Assembly: GCA_905221605.1 (NCBI GenBank)
Contig: CAJNDS010002092.1
Span: 200,428 to 264,427, forward strand
Source: Symbiodinium natans
Lineage: Eukaryota; Sar; Dinophyceae; Suessiales; Symbiodiniaceae
DNA length: 64,000 nt
Direction of reading: 5' to 3'
Shown here: piece after piece, positions 20,091-30,313 of the stretch
How positions within the stretch are numbered: the stretch's first letter is position 1
How the letters are laid out: each line of letters begins with the position of its first letter
Translations under genes and position numbers: made by a program
Notes under the pieces: generated by a model
Told to the model about the DNA's origin: nothing
Databases searched by the model: none
The model's input: only the letters and a program-made list of their open reading frames with translations

Positions 20091-20381
20091 TACCCCTGTA
20101 CTGAGATAGCAAGCCTAGCTCCTAGGGTTAGGGTTTAGGGTTTAGGGTTTCGGGTTTCGGGTTTAGGGTTTAGGGTTTAGGGTTTAGGGTTTAGGGTTTA
20201 GGGTTTAGGGCTTAGGGTTTAGGGTTTAGGGTTTAGGGTTTAGCGTTTAGGGTTTAGGGTTTAGGGTTTAGGGGTTAGGGTTTAGGGTTTAGGGTTTAGG
20301 GTTTAGGTTTAGGGCTTAGGGTTTAGAGTTTAGAGTTTAGGGTTTAGGGTTTAGGGTTACCCTGTACTGAGATAGCAAGCC
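20091..20381. repeat. TTTAGGG array flanked by a 24-bp direct repeat
   Basis: CCCTGTACTGAGATAGCAAG occurs at both edges (20091-20115 and 20358-20381) of the 20125-20357 array. Confidence 0.93.
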
Positions 20382-20639
20382 CTCACATGGGGATCGTATA
20401 TCGTGTAGCCCCCTATTTCAGGCGGGCCATGAAGAAGAGAGAGACTTGCTATTTCCTTGGGCATTTCCGAAAATAGGGTGTACCCCTCCATGGTCCCGAA
20501 TCCCAAAAGGGACCCGAAGTATGGGCCCATAACATGTATAGCATATACAAGGGTTATATCACAAGGGACCCAAATCAAGGGCCCAGACTTGGAACCCCAG
20601 ATACTAGGTCCGCGAACCCGAGGAACTCTTTGCGATAAC

Positions 20640-20690
20640 CCTAATTTAGGGTTTAGGGTTTAGGGTTTAGGGTTTAGGGTTTAGGGTTTA
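20640..20690 (+). repeat. TTTAGGG patch
   Basis: Seven units. Confidence 0.95.
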
Positions 20691-20691
20691 A

Positions 20692-20790
20692 TCCGAGAGG
20701 CGCCCTCCCCAACCGAAGCAGCGTAGCCGCTGGTGACGATTTGCATCACCCGGCTGCCCATGGGAATCTCGAAGTCGCAGATGGTCTTCC
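20692..20790 (-). CDS. Orphan exon, PDZ-like (VMQIVTSGYAASVGEG)
   Basis: Starts after AAACCCAG| (acceptor made by the telomeric array) and reads GKTICDFEIPMGSRVMQIVT then SGYAASVGEGASR. The IV-x-x-G-x-A-x-x-x-G pattern resembles a PDZ groove; weak. Confidence 0.42.
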
Positions 20791-20796
20791 CTGGGT

Positions 20797-20897
20797 TTGG
20801 GTTTAGGGTTTAGGGTTTAGGGTTGAAGGGTTGAAGGGTTGAAGGGTTGAAGGGTTGAAGGGTTGAAGGGTTGAAGGGTTGAAGGGTTGAAGGGCTC
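20797..20897 (+). repeat. TTTAGGG units passing into GGGTTGAA array
   Basis: From 20821 about nine identical 8-bp units GGGTTGAA. Confidence 0.96.
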
Positions 20898-21019
20898 CGA
20901 TATAGGTTGTTGGCCTGGGCCGCCTGGATCAGCAAAGTACGGAAAGATCAGCTAAGAGATCGCATACCCCTACGCCCTGAACCGCACAGACACCAGAGAA
21001 GCCCAACTCTAAAACACCA

Positions 21020-21365
21020 AAACGCCCTTCACCCTAAACCCCGTGAACCCTAAACCGACAAGAATTCTAGGTTCTAAACCCTAAGCCCCTTAAAGCCCTA
21101 AACCCCTTGAACCCTAAACCGACAAGAATTATAAGTAGCCAAGCACCCCAACCCTAGCGGCCCGTAAACCCTAAGCCCCTTGAACCTTATACCGACAAGA
21201 ACTATGTCCAGGTTGCCAAGCACCCTCACCCTAAACCCTAAACCCTAAACCCTAAACCCTAAATCCTAAACCTAAACCCTGAACCCTAGGGGCCCCTAAA
21301 CCCTAAACCCTAAACCCTAAACCCTATACCCTAAACCCTAAACCCTAAACCCTAGGGGTCCCCTA
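21020..21365 (-). repeat. Telomeric patches with a repeated unique unit
   Basis: CCTTGAACCCTAAACCGACA plus AGAATT recurs at about 21045, 21105 and 21175, i.e. a 60-70 bp compound repeat, then CCCTAAA arrays. Confidence 0.85.
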
Positions 21366-21454
21366 AAACCATGAAGGCCCAGAAGCCTTGAACGAACACA
21401 CGGCTCTCGAAGTGAGTTTGCAGATACCGGAGGAAGTCCAAGCCTTGGCATCTT

Positions 21455-21567
21455 CTGGGGTTTGGGGTTTAGGGTTTAGGGTTTAGGGTTTAGGGTTTGG
21501 GGTTTGGGGTTTGGGGTTTGGGGTTTGGTGTTTGGGGTTTGGGGTTTGGGGTTTGGGGTTTAGGGTT
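21455..21567 (+). repeat. TTTGGGG/TTTAGGG array
   Basis: Ten TTTGGGG units flanked by TTTAGGG. Confidence 0.96.
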
Positions 21568-21773
21568 GTTTGGGGGCTTATGAACTCAGCAACGAAGCGT
21601 GAGTGTTCCTTTTCTACTGACCCGTATTCTGGGTGTCCATGGGCACCTCTGAGGTCGGAGCTGAAGATGGACCCCCCCCACCCCCCCCCCCCCCCCGTCA
21701 CTGTCAACAGATGATCGTCTCATGTACTACACTACATCACTACATCACTACATCTGTAGGAGCAGCAGTTGCC

Positions 21774-21873
21774 CCAAACCCTAAACCCTAAACCCTAAAC
21801 CCTAAACCCTAAACCCTAAACCCTAAACCCTAAACCCTAAACCCTAAACCCTAAACCCTATAAACCCTAAACT
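21774..21873 (-). repeat. CCCTAAA array
   Basis: About 14 units. Confidence 0.97.
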
Positions 21874-22012
21874 TGAAGGGCGCCATTTAAGGAACAAAGG
21901 CCCCGAGCTGATGGATGCTGGCGCCTCGAACACTTCGGGGCTACCCCTCGAAGCAGTGGGCTAGGGAATTGCTTGCCTTACATCACCACCTTTGAAAATC
22001 GTAATTCAAAAT

Positions 22013-22065
22013 ACATATATATATATATACATATATACATATACATATATATATATATACATATA
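22013..22065. repeat. CATA/TA microsatellite
   Basis: About 50 bp of alternating TA with CATA steps. Confidence 0.95.
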
Positions 22066-22199
22066 GATCACGTCTATCATTATCCAATACCCTAAGATGG
22101 GCACATGTCATCAGTTGAAGTAACCCCCATGCTCTTCCTAGTTCCTGGACTCCGTTTTCAAGAGCCTCAAGTAAAGCAAGCAGATGCCCGGAAACGCAG

Positions 22200-22273
22200 A
22201 ACCCTAAACCCTAAACCCTAAACCTTAAACCCTAAACCCTAAACCTTAAACCCTAAACCCTAAACCCTAAACC
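22200..22273 (-). repeat. CCCTAAA array
   Basis: With CCTTAAA variants at even spacing. Confidence 0.96.
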
Positions 22274-22352
22274 GCCAAGCGTCTGCAGCCAGCCTCTTCG
22301 AAGATGTTCACGACACTAAGCCTCCCACTGTCCACCCTGCCTGGACGGGTTT

Positions 22353-22455
22353 TGGCTGGTTCTTAGTGGGGGAAGAATGCGGTACCCATTTTAAACCCCT
22401 AAAGGGCAGATACTATAGGCCCCTAATTCCCTCATTCCCTACTAAGAACCAGAAG
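22353..22455. mobile_element. F6 palindrome
   Basis: TGGTTCTTAGTGGGGGAAGA and TCATTCCCTACTAAGAACCA inverted ends. Confidence 0.78.
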
Positions 22456-22559
22456 GTTTAGGGTCTAGGGCGCACGCTGCCAGCTCCACAAGGCAAGGGC
22501 GCAAAGCACGGGCGCACAATGCTGCAGCTCTTGCATCGACAGCGCCATCTGCGCGGCCC

Positions 22560-23040
22560 CCTAAACCCCAAACCCTAAACCCTAAACCCCAAACCCTGAA
22601 CAGTTCTGCAAAGGAAAGTCGAAGCTCTCTCGCGCTTCCCCCCTACCCTTTCTATTCTCTGCAGACTCCCGCCGCTGGAGACTGCCTTAGACCCTGTAAG
22701 CCCTAAAACCCTAACCCCAAACCCCAAACCCCAAACCCTCAACCCTAACCCTAAACCTTAAACCCCAAACCCTAAACCCGAAACCCTAAACCCCAAACCC
22801 TGAACCCCAAACCCAAAACCCCACAACCCTAAACCCTAAACCCTTGTGAGGGTCTTGCCTTGATCCACATGGAGAGCGAGCAGTTCCTTCAAGAGACTCT
22901 CCTGAAGAGCGGACGACTTGGATCCGAGACCCTTAGGAGTTTCCCCCCGTATGGGGTTTGGGGTTTAGGGTTTAGGGTTTAGGGTTCAGGGTTTAGGGTT
23001 TAGGGTTTAGGGTTTAGGGCTTAGGTCTTAGGGCTTAGGG
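22560..23040. repeat. Degenerate CCCTAAA (22560-22600, 22700-22850) and TTTAGGG (22952-23040)
   Basis: Many CCCCAAA units in the middle block. Confidence 0.92.
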
Positions 23041-23045
23041 TCCTG

Positions 23046-23232
23046 AATTCTTGGAGGATCATGGGACTTAGCAAGTAGGGCTTCTAGTATCCCAACGCAG
23101 GCTACAAGAAATTGTAGCTATAGTTGCCCTAATTATAACCCTACTTCCTAAGTCCCCTCATCCTTTAAGTAGAGATTCTAGTACCCCCTATTCCTATTAA
23201 GAACTGCTTGCATAAAGGGGAACATCCCAACT
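23046..23232. mobile_element. F1-related palindrome joined to F2 half element
   Basis: CTTGGAGGATCATGGGACTT ... CCTTTAAGTAGAG, then CCCCTATTCC ... GGGGAACATCCC. Confidence 0.58.
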
Positions 23233-23429
23233 TGACACCTTTCATGGGCCAGAATCTTAGAGACTTTGGCTTGAAAAGGCTTTGGTTGGTACACCTTTGC
23301 ATCAGGTTTCAGGGTCTTGTTCCTTTAGGGTTTGTTCTCTGGGCCTTTGGCTGGTACCTTTTTGATTCAGATTTTAGGGTTTAGGGTTCAAGGTTCAAGG
23401 TTTTGGGTGTTTAGAGTTTGTTCCTTGGG

Positions 23430-23733
23430 CCCTAAACCCCAAATCCTAAACCCTAAACCCTAAACCCTAAACCCTAAACCCTAAACCTTTTTGGGACTTC
23501 GGGCGGATGTGCGCAGAGTCCAAGTCTCGTTCTCGCCGTCGGCCATCGCTTTGGCCAGGACCGGGGCAGGGATCAACCAACAATGGCACTCCTTGTCTTC
23601 TTTGGCTTTAGGGTTTAGGGTTTAGGGTTTAGGGTTTAGGGTTTAGGGTTTAGGGTTTAGGGTTTAGGGTTTAGGGTTTAGGGCTTAGGGTTTAGGGCTT
23701 AGGGCTTAGGGCTTAGGGCTTAGGGTTTAGGGT
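23430..23733. repeat. CCCTAAA (23430-23488) and TTTAGGG (23606-23733) arrays
   Basis: The second ends with a run of CTTAGGG units. Confidence 0.95.
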
Positions 23734-23734
23734 T

Positions 23735-23872
23735 GGTCCCTGAAATTTGGGCCCTTCGAAGGGGACCCCTTATCTACCCTTATAGACCCTATACAACCCA
23801 AGGGCCCATACATCAGGACCCTTTAAAGAAGGTAAGGGACCATGTTAAGGGGCCATGAAACTACCCGAAGAT
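23735..23872. mobile_element. F5 element
   Basis: GGTCCCTGAAATTTGGGCCC start; CTATACAACCCAAGGGCCCA core. Confidence 0.68.
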
Positions 23873-23979
23873 GTCTCGAAGAGCCCAATCCCCCTCAACC
23901 CAGGAAGATTTCGTTTACTGGGAGGTTCATGGGTAGCTAGAAGTAGGGTAATAAGTATGGTGACTTGCTTGTCTAAGGT

Positions 23980-24150
23980 ACATCCCCCCCCCCCCCAAGA
24001 TTAACCCCCCCCCCCCCCCCCCGACCCCCTAATCCCCCAATTTTCCTATCATCTAACTAGGGGGGGGGGGGGGGGATTTAATATTAGTCAAAACCCCCCG
24101 ATATACTGTCATATAACTATAAGGGGGGGGGGGGGGGGAGGGGGTGAAGA
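23980..24150. mobile_element. Poly-C/poly-G hairpin element
   Basis: Poly-C tracts at about 23984-24021 pair with poly-G tracts at 24061-24075 and 24122-24140. A related element lies at 60510-60650. Confidence 0.55.
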
Positions 24151-24700
24151 TCAGGGGGACGGGATGAAATACAGTCCTTGATTTTGAGGGGCGCAAGTTG
24201 GGCTCCCAAGGGCTGCTTTTGCCACGCAGGAACGGTGGAACGCAGAGAACCTCTTGGTGGATATAAGCGCGTGTGGCGTTTAGGAGTTTACATGTTTAGG
24301 GGTTTTTGGCTGCATTCTGTTTCGCAAGCCCACCTCAGCCCTCATGATTTGTTGAGTCTGAGACCTGTTGGGGTTCAGGCATTCCAGGCCGGACACGCTT
24401 CAGGCCCAAAGCATAAACTCTGAGAATCACAACCCTGTTTCAGAGCCTTGGAGCCGGGGAAGCAGTGACAGCTAGGCTAAGGCTAGAAAGGCCATTCTCT
24501 CAAAAGCTGACAGAGACCAGAACGACCTTATGGTGAAATGCTTTCCGCCATGCTGGCATGGCACTCTCATGGAGCCCTGTGCCGCATAAAGCAGAGTCAT
24601 TTCATCCGTGCATCCGGGGGTCTGCATCAGCTTTAACAGTGCAGACGCTGACGGCATTGAGGCCCAAAAACTCCGCGTCGCCGAGCACCTGGGAGCATGC
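24150..24700. other. Unique sequence, no supported gene
   Basis: Open frames exist on both strands but none shows a family motif or splice-consistent borders. Confidence 0.4.
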
Positions 24701-24705
24701 ACCCA

Positions 24706-24819
24706 GAGACTCCAAAACCCCTTATAATTTAGGAATATACCCTTAAATCATATTAGGGTTCCTATTATAATTTAAGGTATATTCCTAAATTAAGGGGTTT
24801 TGGAGTCTCTGGGCACCGT
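24706..24819. mobile_element. F3 palindrome
   Basis: CCCAGAGACTCCAAAACCCC and GGGGTTTTGGAGTCTCTGGG perfect ends, AT-rich loop, CACC at both flanks. Confidence 0.88.
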
Positions 24820-25017
24820 GGAAGCAGCGCTTGCGGCTCTCGGGGCTCTTATAAGGCCCTCAGGGTACTCCTGGGGGTACTTGGGGTGTGTAGGGCCTTA
24901 AGATCGAAAAGGAAGAGGGCGCCTAAGAGAGGCCATCATACTTATACGTAGAATAGGTTTCTGGGATAAGGGCATATGGGTTTGTTCGATAATGCGGGTG
25001 GGCGCGACAGGTGTTGG

Positions 25018-25172
25018 GATCAGGGTGTGTTTCGCGGGTATGTTTCGGGGTATGTTTCGGGGGTATGTTTCGGGTATGTTTCGCGGCATCATGAGCTACT
25101 TTACCTGCAAAACTGGGGGGGTAATGTTTCGGGGTATGTTTCGGGGGTATGTTTCGGGGTATGTTTCGCGGG
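25018..25172. repeat. GGGTATGTTTCG repeat, two blocks
   Basis: 12-14 bp units at 25018-25086 and 25123-25172 around a unique 36-bp piece. Confidence 0.9.
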
Positions 25173-25877
25173 TGTGCAACCCGTGCGCGCTTCTTAAACC
25201 TGAGCCCCCCAAAAAACAAGCCCATACTATTCGCAATGATGTCGACCCCTATATTCTTTATACAAATTGCAATGAAGCCCTGCTAGGGAAGATCCCCTCA
25301 AGCATCCTCCGCGGCACGGCGGGATGCACCGCATCCTCTGAGCTGATCGCCTACGGCAGGAGCTTCACCCTTCACACCCCGGGGTTTAGGGCTCTTTTGG
25401 GGGTTTTAGGGCTCTTTGGTGCTTTTTAAGGCTTTTGAGGGCTTTGGAGGGCGTTTCAGGCTGATCAGGGTTTTTGACGGCTTTTTTGGGGCGTTTGAGG
25501 CATTTTGGGGCTTTTGTGGCGAGTTAGGGCTTTTTAGGGCTAGGGGTTGTTGGGGCGTCGGTTTGGGGTTCATTGGGGTTTGGAGCGGTCGGGTGTTGGG
25601 AGTTGTTTTTTCATTTTCTGCGTGCTAAGAGCCTTCTTTGCTGCTCCCTTCTTTGCGCTGGAGCCCCCTCCTAAACTCCACTGAGAACATAATAAATAGA
25701 CAGACTATTTATATTATTCCCTTGGGTTGAAAATAAATCAACAGAAAGCGTCCTAACGGGGCTATAGCCTTGTAGCCTGCAGCCTTGTGGAGGTCTTTCC
25801 TTGACCAGCATGGATTCCAGGTAACCGCCCGAGCTGCAAAAAAAGGCTTGCAGCGACCCTGCTGCCTTGCCTCATCC

Positions 25878-25945
25878 CTCAACCCTAAACCCTTACCCTA
25901 AACCCTAAACCCTAAACCCTAAACCCTAAACCCTAAACCCTAAAT
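25878..25945 (-). repeat. CCCTAAA array
   Basis: About nine units; last array before the 2-kb telomere-free region. Confidence 0.95.
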
Positions 25946-25949
25946 AAGC

Positions 25950-27030
25950 CGTCCCCTGACCCTAACCACTCTGCCCCTAATTAAACCTGCCACCTCGAAC
26001 CCTGAGGCACCCCCGGAGCCCGACCCTACACACCCCACCCCAAAACGTACACCAAGAGCCTAAGACTAAAAAGGGGTGACCCCTTTTGCTAAAAGCTTAA
26101 CAAACTTGACAAGGGAGCCTAACCCCCCCAAACAAACGGGCAATTTGGGCATCCTAGTAACTCTTGCACCCAGGGGGCATCCATCTCCATAGCCACGCCC
26201 TCGCGATTGGACATGCCCCGAAGAGACTCCCCGCGGCGCTCGACGCGGATAGTACGGCCTTCTACAGCGGTCAAGGCTTCGGGCTTAGAAGGCTTGGCCG
26301 GGCTTCGGATTTCGACCTGAACTTTGTATTTCTAGGGTTAATTCTTCGAAAAGGAGCCACTAATCTCAGCAGAAATTCAGAAACGCATCTTTCCTGTGAT
26401 GCCAGCAGCTGGAAGTCAAGTGACACAACTCAACCGACCCGCCGCAACACTCCCCCATCGCACACATCGCACGCTCATACCTCCCCAGAATTCACAGTCA
26501 ACCACAGGAGCTGCAAACCGCCTGTCGCACCACACACAGCTCAACAACAAGGGTTTACATGCCTACCTAGAGTCCCTAGAGTCTAGCCCACACACTCACG
26601 ATTTGAGGCGGTGCATCAGGCTTTCGACAATATCGACTCACGATTGAGAAGAGTCTAGACGTCCGGCCCCAAAAGAGACTATCCGGCAAGATCCGGCAAG
26701 ACAGTCCCCAGAGATAGACCATTGCGTGCAACTAGAGCATCCGCGTTTTCGCTTGCCTAACGCTACTCAAGTGTGTCGCATTGCGCCGGGCGAGAAAAAC
26801 TGGAATCTAAAACTCTAAAGAGCTAGGATACGCCATTTTCCAAAAAAATTGAAACATCTGAGTCATCGTCATCGTATATCAGCATAGAACCCGACAATGA
26901 ACTTATGACAACAAAGAGATAGGCAAAATAGTCAGACTTCTTAGATGATGTACAGAATTTGTACTTTATAGGTATAGAGAGGCTGGAGAGACCACGCCAC
27001 ATGCTTCCTCGTTCGATATCACACGCTACG
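25950..27030. other. Telomere-free region, no gene assigned
   Basis: An F12-like piece at 26065-26155. Plus-strand open frames at 26164-26647 show low complexity (His/Thr/Pro-rich) and no motif. Confidence 0.4.
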
Positions 27031-27035
27031 GTAAT

Positions 27036-27216
27036 CTAAAGGACAAAGGTTTGGGCCAAAGTAATGGCCATCACTGCGGTGGAGGAACCGGTCGATTCAG
27101 CACCCATGCGACCGCCCTCCATCTGCTCTGTCATCCTCTTCTGCACAGCTTTCTCAAGGAGGCTCAAGGCGCCAATCTTACCGGGTATATATTCTGTTGA
27201 AAATTTGGGCTCTACG
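27036..27216 (-). CDS. Unassigned last exon candidate
   Basis: Reads EPKFSTEYIPGKIGALSLLE then KAVQKRMTEQMEGGRMGAES and a short hydrophobic tail before TAA. Same strand and region as the two exons above. Confidence 0.35.
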
Positions 27217-27302
27217 TATTTACGAAATGGAGAGAACAATGCACACCAAGCGCGGTATTTGAATTACAAACTCAGAGTTTGTCAAATTAGGCGAGGATGC
27301 CG

Positions 27303-27448
27303 GCGGTGCAATATCGAGTGACCGAGACTCCTCCTTCCCTATGCGCTTTCTCAGCCAGCTTCACCCACTGGCCGTCCTCAAAGACATCGCTCGAGATCAC
27401 GTGGACCTGGTTCGTGTCCATGCTGACGACCACGTAGGAGCCTTTTCC
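27303..27448 (-). CDS. Unassigned exon YVVVSMDTNQVHVISSDVFE...
   Basis: Reads GKGSYVVVSMDTNQVHVISS then DVFEDGQWVKLAEKAHREGG. Clearly coding in composition; downstream of the 27.5-kb exon, frame not resolved across the junction. Confidence 0.45.
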
Positions 27449-27471
27449 GTCAGGTCCACATCACAGGCTGT

Positions 27472-27722
27472 CTAAACGGTAAAGTCTTCATCTTTGTCCA
27501 AGCGCACAATGCACGGAGGGTCTTTGGCGGGGCGGCAGAACCACCACTCCCCCTCAGTGCCCTGGCACTCGGACACGTCCAGGCTTTTTGACAAGACCTC
27601 GTTGTTGCCGGTCGGGTCGCACACCTTCCATTCCGAAATTGGCTTGACCTTCATGAGCTTTGTTTTGCACATGAAGGCTCCTCCGGCCAGCAGATCGGCA
27701 AGTGCTTCCGTTTGGTTGACCC
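27472..27722 (-). CDS. Unassigned exon KPISEWKVCDPTGNNEVLSK...
   Basis: Open frame of about 80 residues with six Cys, rich in Trp and charged residues (SECQGTEGEWWFCRPAKDPP). An in-frame TAG at 27729-27727 separates it from a longer upstream frame. Lies in a 2-kb region free of telomeric repeats. Family not recognised. Confidence 0.45.
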
Positions 27723-27726
27723 CTGT

Positions 27727-28012
27727 CTAAAAAACCTTTGCAAAAGGTGCCTTGGCCGTGCAGATCATGTCCTCAACCTCGTCACAGGAGCCTTTTCTGC
27801 TGAAGGATGCGAGCTTGTGGAAGCTTTCCGAAGGAAGTACACAGGGCAATGCCCCAAATCGACTGCCAAGCCGTAAGCGATGTCTCGGAGGGATGAGGTA
27901 TTGTGAAATCAGTTCCACCACCAAAGGCGGCATGGGCTGAGGGCGGAAGGGCAGTGGTCGCAAGCAAAATCTGCACACAACTGTTGAAAGCATTGAGCCG
28001 CAATAGCTTGAG
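27727..28012 (-). CDS. Possible upstream exon of the 27.5-kb gene
   Basis: One frame ends SFSRKGSCDEVEDMICTAKA then PFAKVF and TAG, in phase with 27472-27722. An overlapping frame reads LLATTALPPSAHAAFGGG, which looks like a lumen-type targeting signal with an A-x-A cleavage site. I cannot choose between them. Confidence 0.3.
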
Positions 28013-28027
28013 CCGTAGTCATTTGGC

Positions 28028-28262
28028 TTAGGATTTAGGGTTTGGGGTTTGGGGTTTGGGTTCAAGGTTTAGGGTTGTTTTTGCTCCCGCATGGCTGGCC
28101 GAACCGCAGGCAGGGTTTGGGGTTTGGGGTTTGGGGTTTGGGGTTTGGGGTTTGGGGTTTGGGGTTTGGGGTTTGGGGTTTGGGGTTTGGGATTTGGGAT
28201 TTGGGGTTTGGGGTTTGGGGTTTGGGGTTTGGGGTTTGGGGTTTGGGGTTTGGGGTTGGGGT
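28028..28262 (+). repeat. TTTGGGG array
   Basis: About 22 TTTGGGG units (28110-28262), nearly uniform. Confidence 0.97.
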
Positions 28263-28297
28263 TCGCGAGGTTCAAGTGGTTCAGATCACCCAAGGTA

Positions 28298-28590
28298 CAG
28301 GTTTAGGGTTTAGGGTTTAGGGTTTAGGGTTTAGGGTTTAGGGTTTAGGGTTTAGGGTTTAGGGTTTAGGGTTTAGGGTTTAGGGTTTAGGGTTTAGGGT
28401 TTAGGGTTAGGTTTAGGGTTTAGGGTTTAGGGTTTAGGGTTTAGGGTTTAGGGTTTAGGGTTTAGGGTTTAGGGTTTAGGGTTTAGGGTTTAGGGTTTAG
28501 GGTTTAGGGTTTAGGGTTTAGGGTTTAGGGTTTAGGGTTTAGGGTTTAGGGATTAGGGTTTAGAATTTTGGGTTTAGGGTTTTTTTCGCT
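28298..28590 (+). repeat. Longest TTTAGGG array in the window
   Basis: About 38 near-perfect units with one 6-bp unit. Confidence 0.98.
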
Positions 28591-28639
28591 CCCGCAAGGT
28601 TTAGGGTTCAGGGTTTAATTAGGGTTTAAGGTTTGGGGT

Positions 28640-29145
28640 CATATTTCTGGAGGGCTGCTGCGTAAGTACTTCATGTAGCAAAGCCTGCAATGTCAATGCT
28701 CGCGGCTCCGCGTGCCAGGAGCACCTTGGCAACTACCGCTGGCTGAGTGCAAATGGTGTAGAGTCTAGTCATGCCTGAAAGACAGCCGGCAGGCCTTGCA
28801 TCACGGACGCGTGCACATTCTAACACTGTGCCTAGATAGAGCTCCATTTGTAGCTCCTTTTTTTGGGGTGCCAAATTTCCATGGTTACTTAGGAGAACAC
28901 AAGCAGGAAGAAGGCTAATTTGCCCCGACAAAGGAGCTGAAAAATGTCTTGGGCGCAAACTGCCCTCGGAATGTGCTTGTTGCCTCTAGGGCACAAGGTA
29001 GTTCTGCGTAGACTCTTCAGCCAAGATCGTCTCACCGGGAAAGAAGATCCGCCGCACCATGTTGTCCCGAAAAGTCTGCAACATGAGGCGCAGACATAAG
29101 CGAGAGAGAAGGAGAGAAGAGCGAGCCAGAGAGAAAGAGAGGGAG
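28640..29145. other. Unique sequence, no supported gene
   Basis: Minus-strand open frames without recognisable motifs; a GAGA-rich stretch at 29098-29140. Confidence 0.4.
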
Positions 29146-29267
29146 ACACCCTAAACCCTAAACCCTCAACCCTAAACCCTAAACCCTGAAAACCATCCTC
29201 TGGCCCGCCGGATGCCTCAAGGTTCCCTCATCCACCCCCGAGAGGCACGCCGGCAGGGACTCTTCAA

Positions 29268-29382
29268 TGCCCAGAGACTCCAAAACCCCTTAATTAAGGA
29301 ATATACCTTAAATCATATTATAGTTCCTGTTAATAATTTAAGGTATATTCCTCAATTAAGGGGTTTTGGAGTCTCTGGGTGC
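29268..29382. mobile_element. F3 palindrome
   Basis: CCAGAGACTCCAAAACCCCT and its inverse; loop AAATCATATTATAGTTCC. TGCC at both flanks. Confidence 0.88.
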
Positions 29383-29452
29383 CCTTTCGAAGCCGAGGGG
29401 CTTCCTCAACATCCCGCGGGAGCAGTCCCTGCACCCTAAACCCTTAGCACTT

Positions 29453-29530
29453 TGGATGTTCCGTCCTTAATAGGAATTGAAATAGGGGATACCCCTATGA
29501 AGGATTGCTAGCATAAGGGCAACTTAGCAC
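29453..29530. mobile_element. F2 element, diverged
   Basis: TTGGATGTTCCGTCC start, GCTAGCATAAGGGCAAC end. Confidence 0.5.
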
Positions 29531-29693
29531 CCTCAGCCGGATGCGTCTCAAAGCGCCCAGCCTCCCAGGCGGTTTCGGACAGCTAACCCTAAACCCTAAA
29601 CCCTAAACCCTAAACCCAGTTCCTACCAGCCTCCCAGGCGGTTTCGGACAGCTGTGCAAAAATGGGGCTTTGCAGCATGCGCTCGGAGGTGAG
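29523..29693 (-). CDS. CNB-like N-helix exon split by telomeric insert with 28-bp duplication
   Basis: 29693-29631 reads LTSERMLQSPIFAQLSETAW then E; 29561-29523 reads AGRFETHPAEGAK. The intervening 69 bp (29562-29630) begin GAG|GCTGGT and end GGGAG|, removable as GC-AG. A perfect 28-bp repeat lies at 29557-29584 and 29626-29653. Confidence 0.5.
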
Positions 29694-29734
29694 GAGGTGG
29701 ACATGGGGCGGCTGAACCAAATACCTCGGCAACG

Positions 29735-29862
29735 GGTTTAGGGTTTAGGGTTTAGGGTTTAGGGTTTAGGGTTTAGGGTTTAGGGTTTAGGGTTTAGGGT
29801 TTAGGGTTTAGGGTTTAGGGTTTAGGGTTTAGGGTTTAGGGTTTAGGGTTTAGGGTTTAGGG
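29735..29862 (+). repeat. TTTAGGG array
   Basis: About 18 perfect units. Confidence 0.98.
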
Positions 29863-29885
29863 TTGGCTTCTGAATTCCAGCATAT

Positions 29886-30000
29886 TCTTGGGATAAGTCT
29901 TCTCAGGGTTTCGACTCTCACACTGGCAGACGCGGGTTTCGGGTTTTGGGTTTAGCGTGGGTTGGCTTCTAAATCCCTGCATATTCTTGGGATGAGTCTG
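29886..30000 (-). CDS. Diverged duplicated exon fragment
   Basis: Two copies of a roughly 40-bp coding piece (THPKNMQGFRSQ and TYPKNMLEFRSQ) flank telomere-like sequence. They lie between the 30.3-kb and 29.6-kb pieces on the same strand. Confidence 0.42.
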
Positions 30001-30224
30001 CTTGCCGGCACTCGCACTCGAACTGGAGGGAAAGAAGTGGATGGGCCTCTAAAAGGCTCCAACTCCCAACCTCGAACCCTCAGTCCCAAAACCTTAAAGC
30101 CTAAACCGGGGATGCCAACCTCAAACCCAAACCCCTTTTTTACACACCCTCTTTTTGAAGCTGCCCGTGCTCAGCATTTAACACCCTTTTTACATCCAGG
30201 CCTCTGCATTTAACACCCGAAGCC

Positions 30225-30313
30225 CGAAACCCACAACCCTCAACCCTAAACCCGAAACCTTAACCCTCAACCCGAAACCCAGAACCCGAAACCCGAAACC
30301 CTAAACCCTAAAC
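30225..30313 (-). repeat. Degenerate CCCTAAA/CCCGAAA array
   Basis: Its end forms the donor of the 30.3-kb exon. Confidence 0.92.

Noticed and set aside
28042-28320. Gly/Phe/Trp-rich proteins over the TTTGGGG array
   Set aside because: Translation of a 7-bp repeat; no unique coding content.
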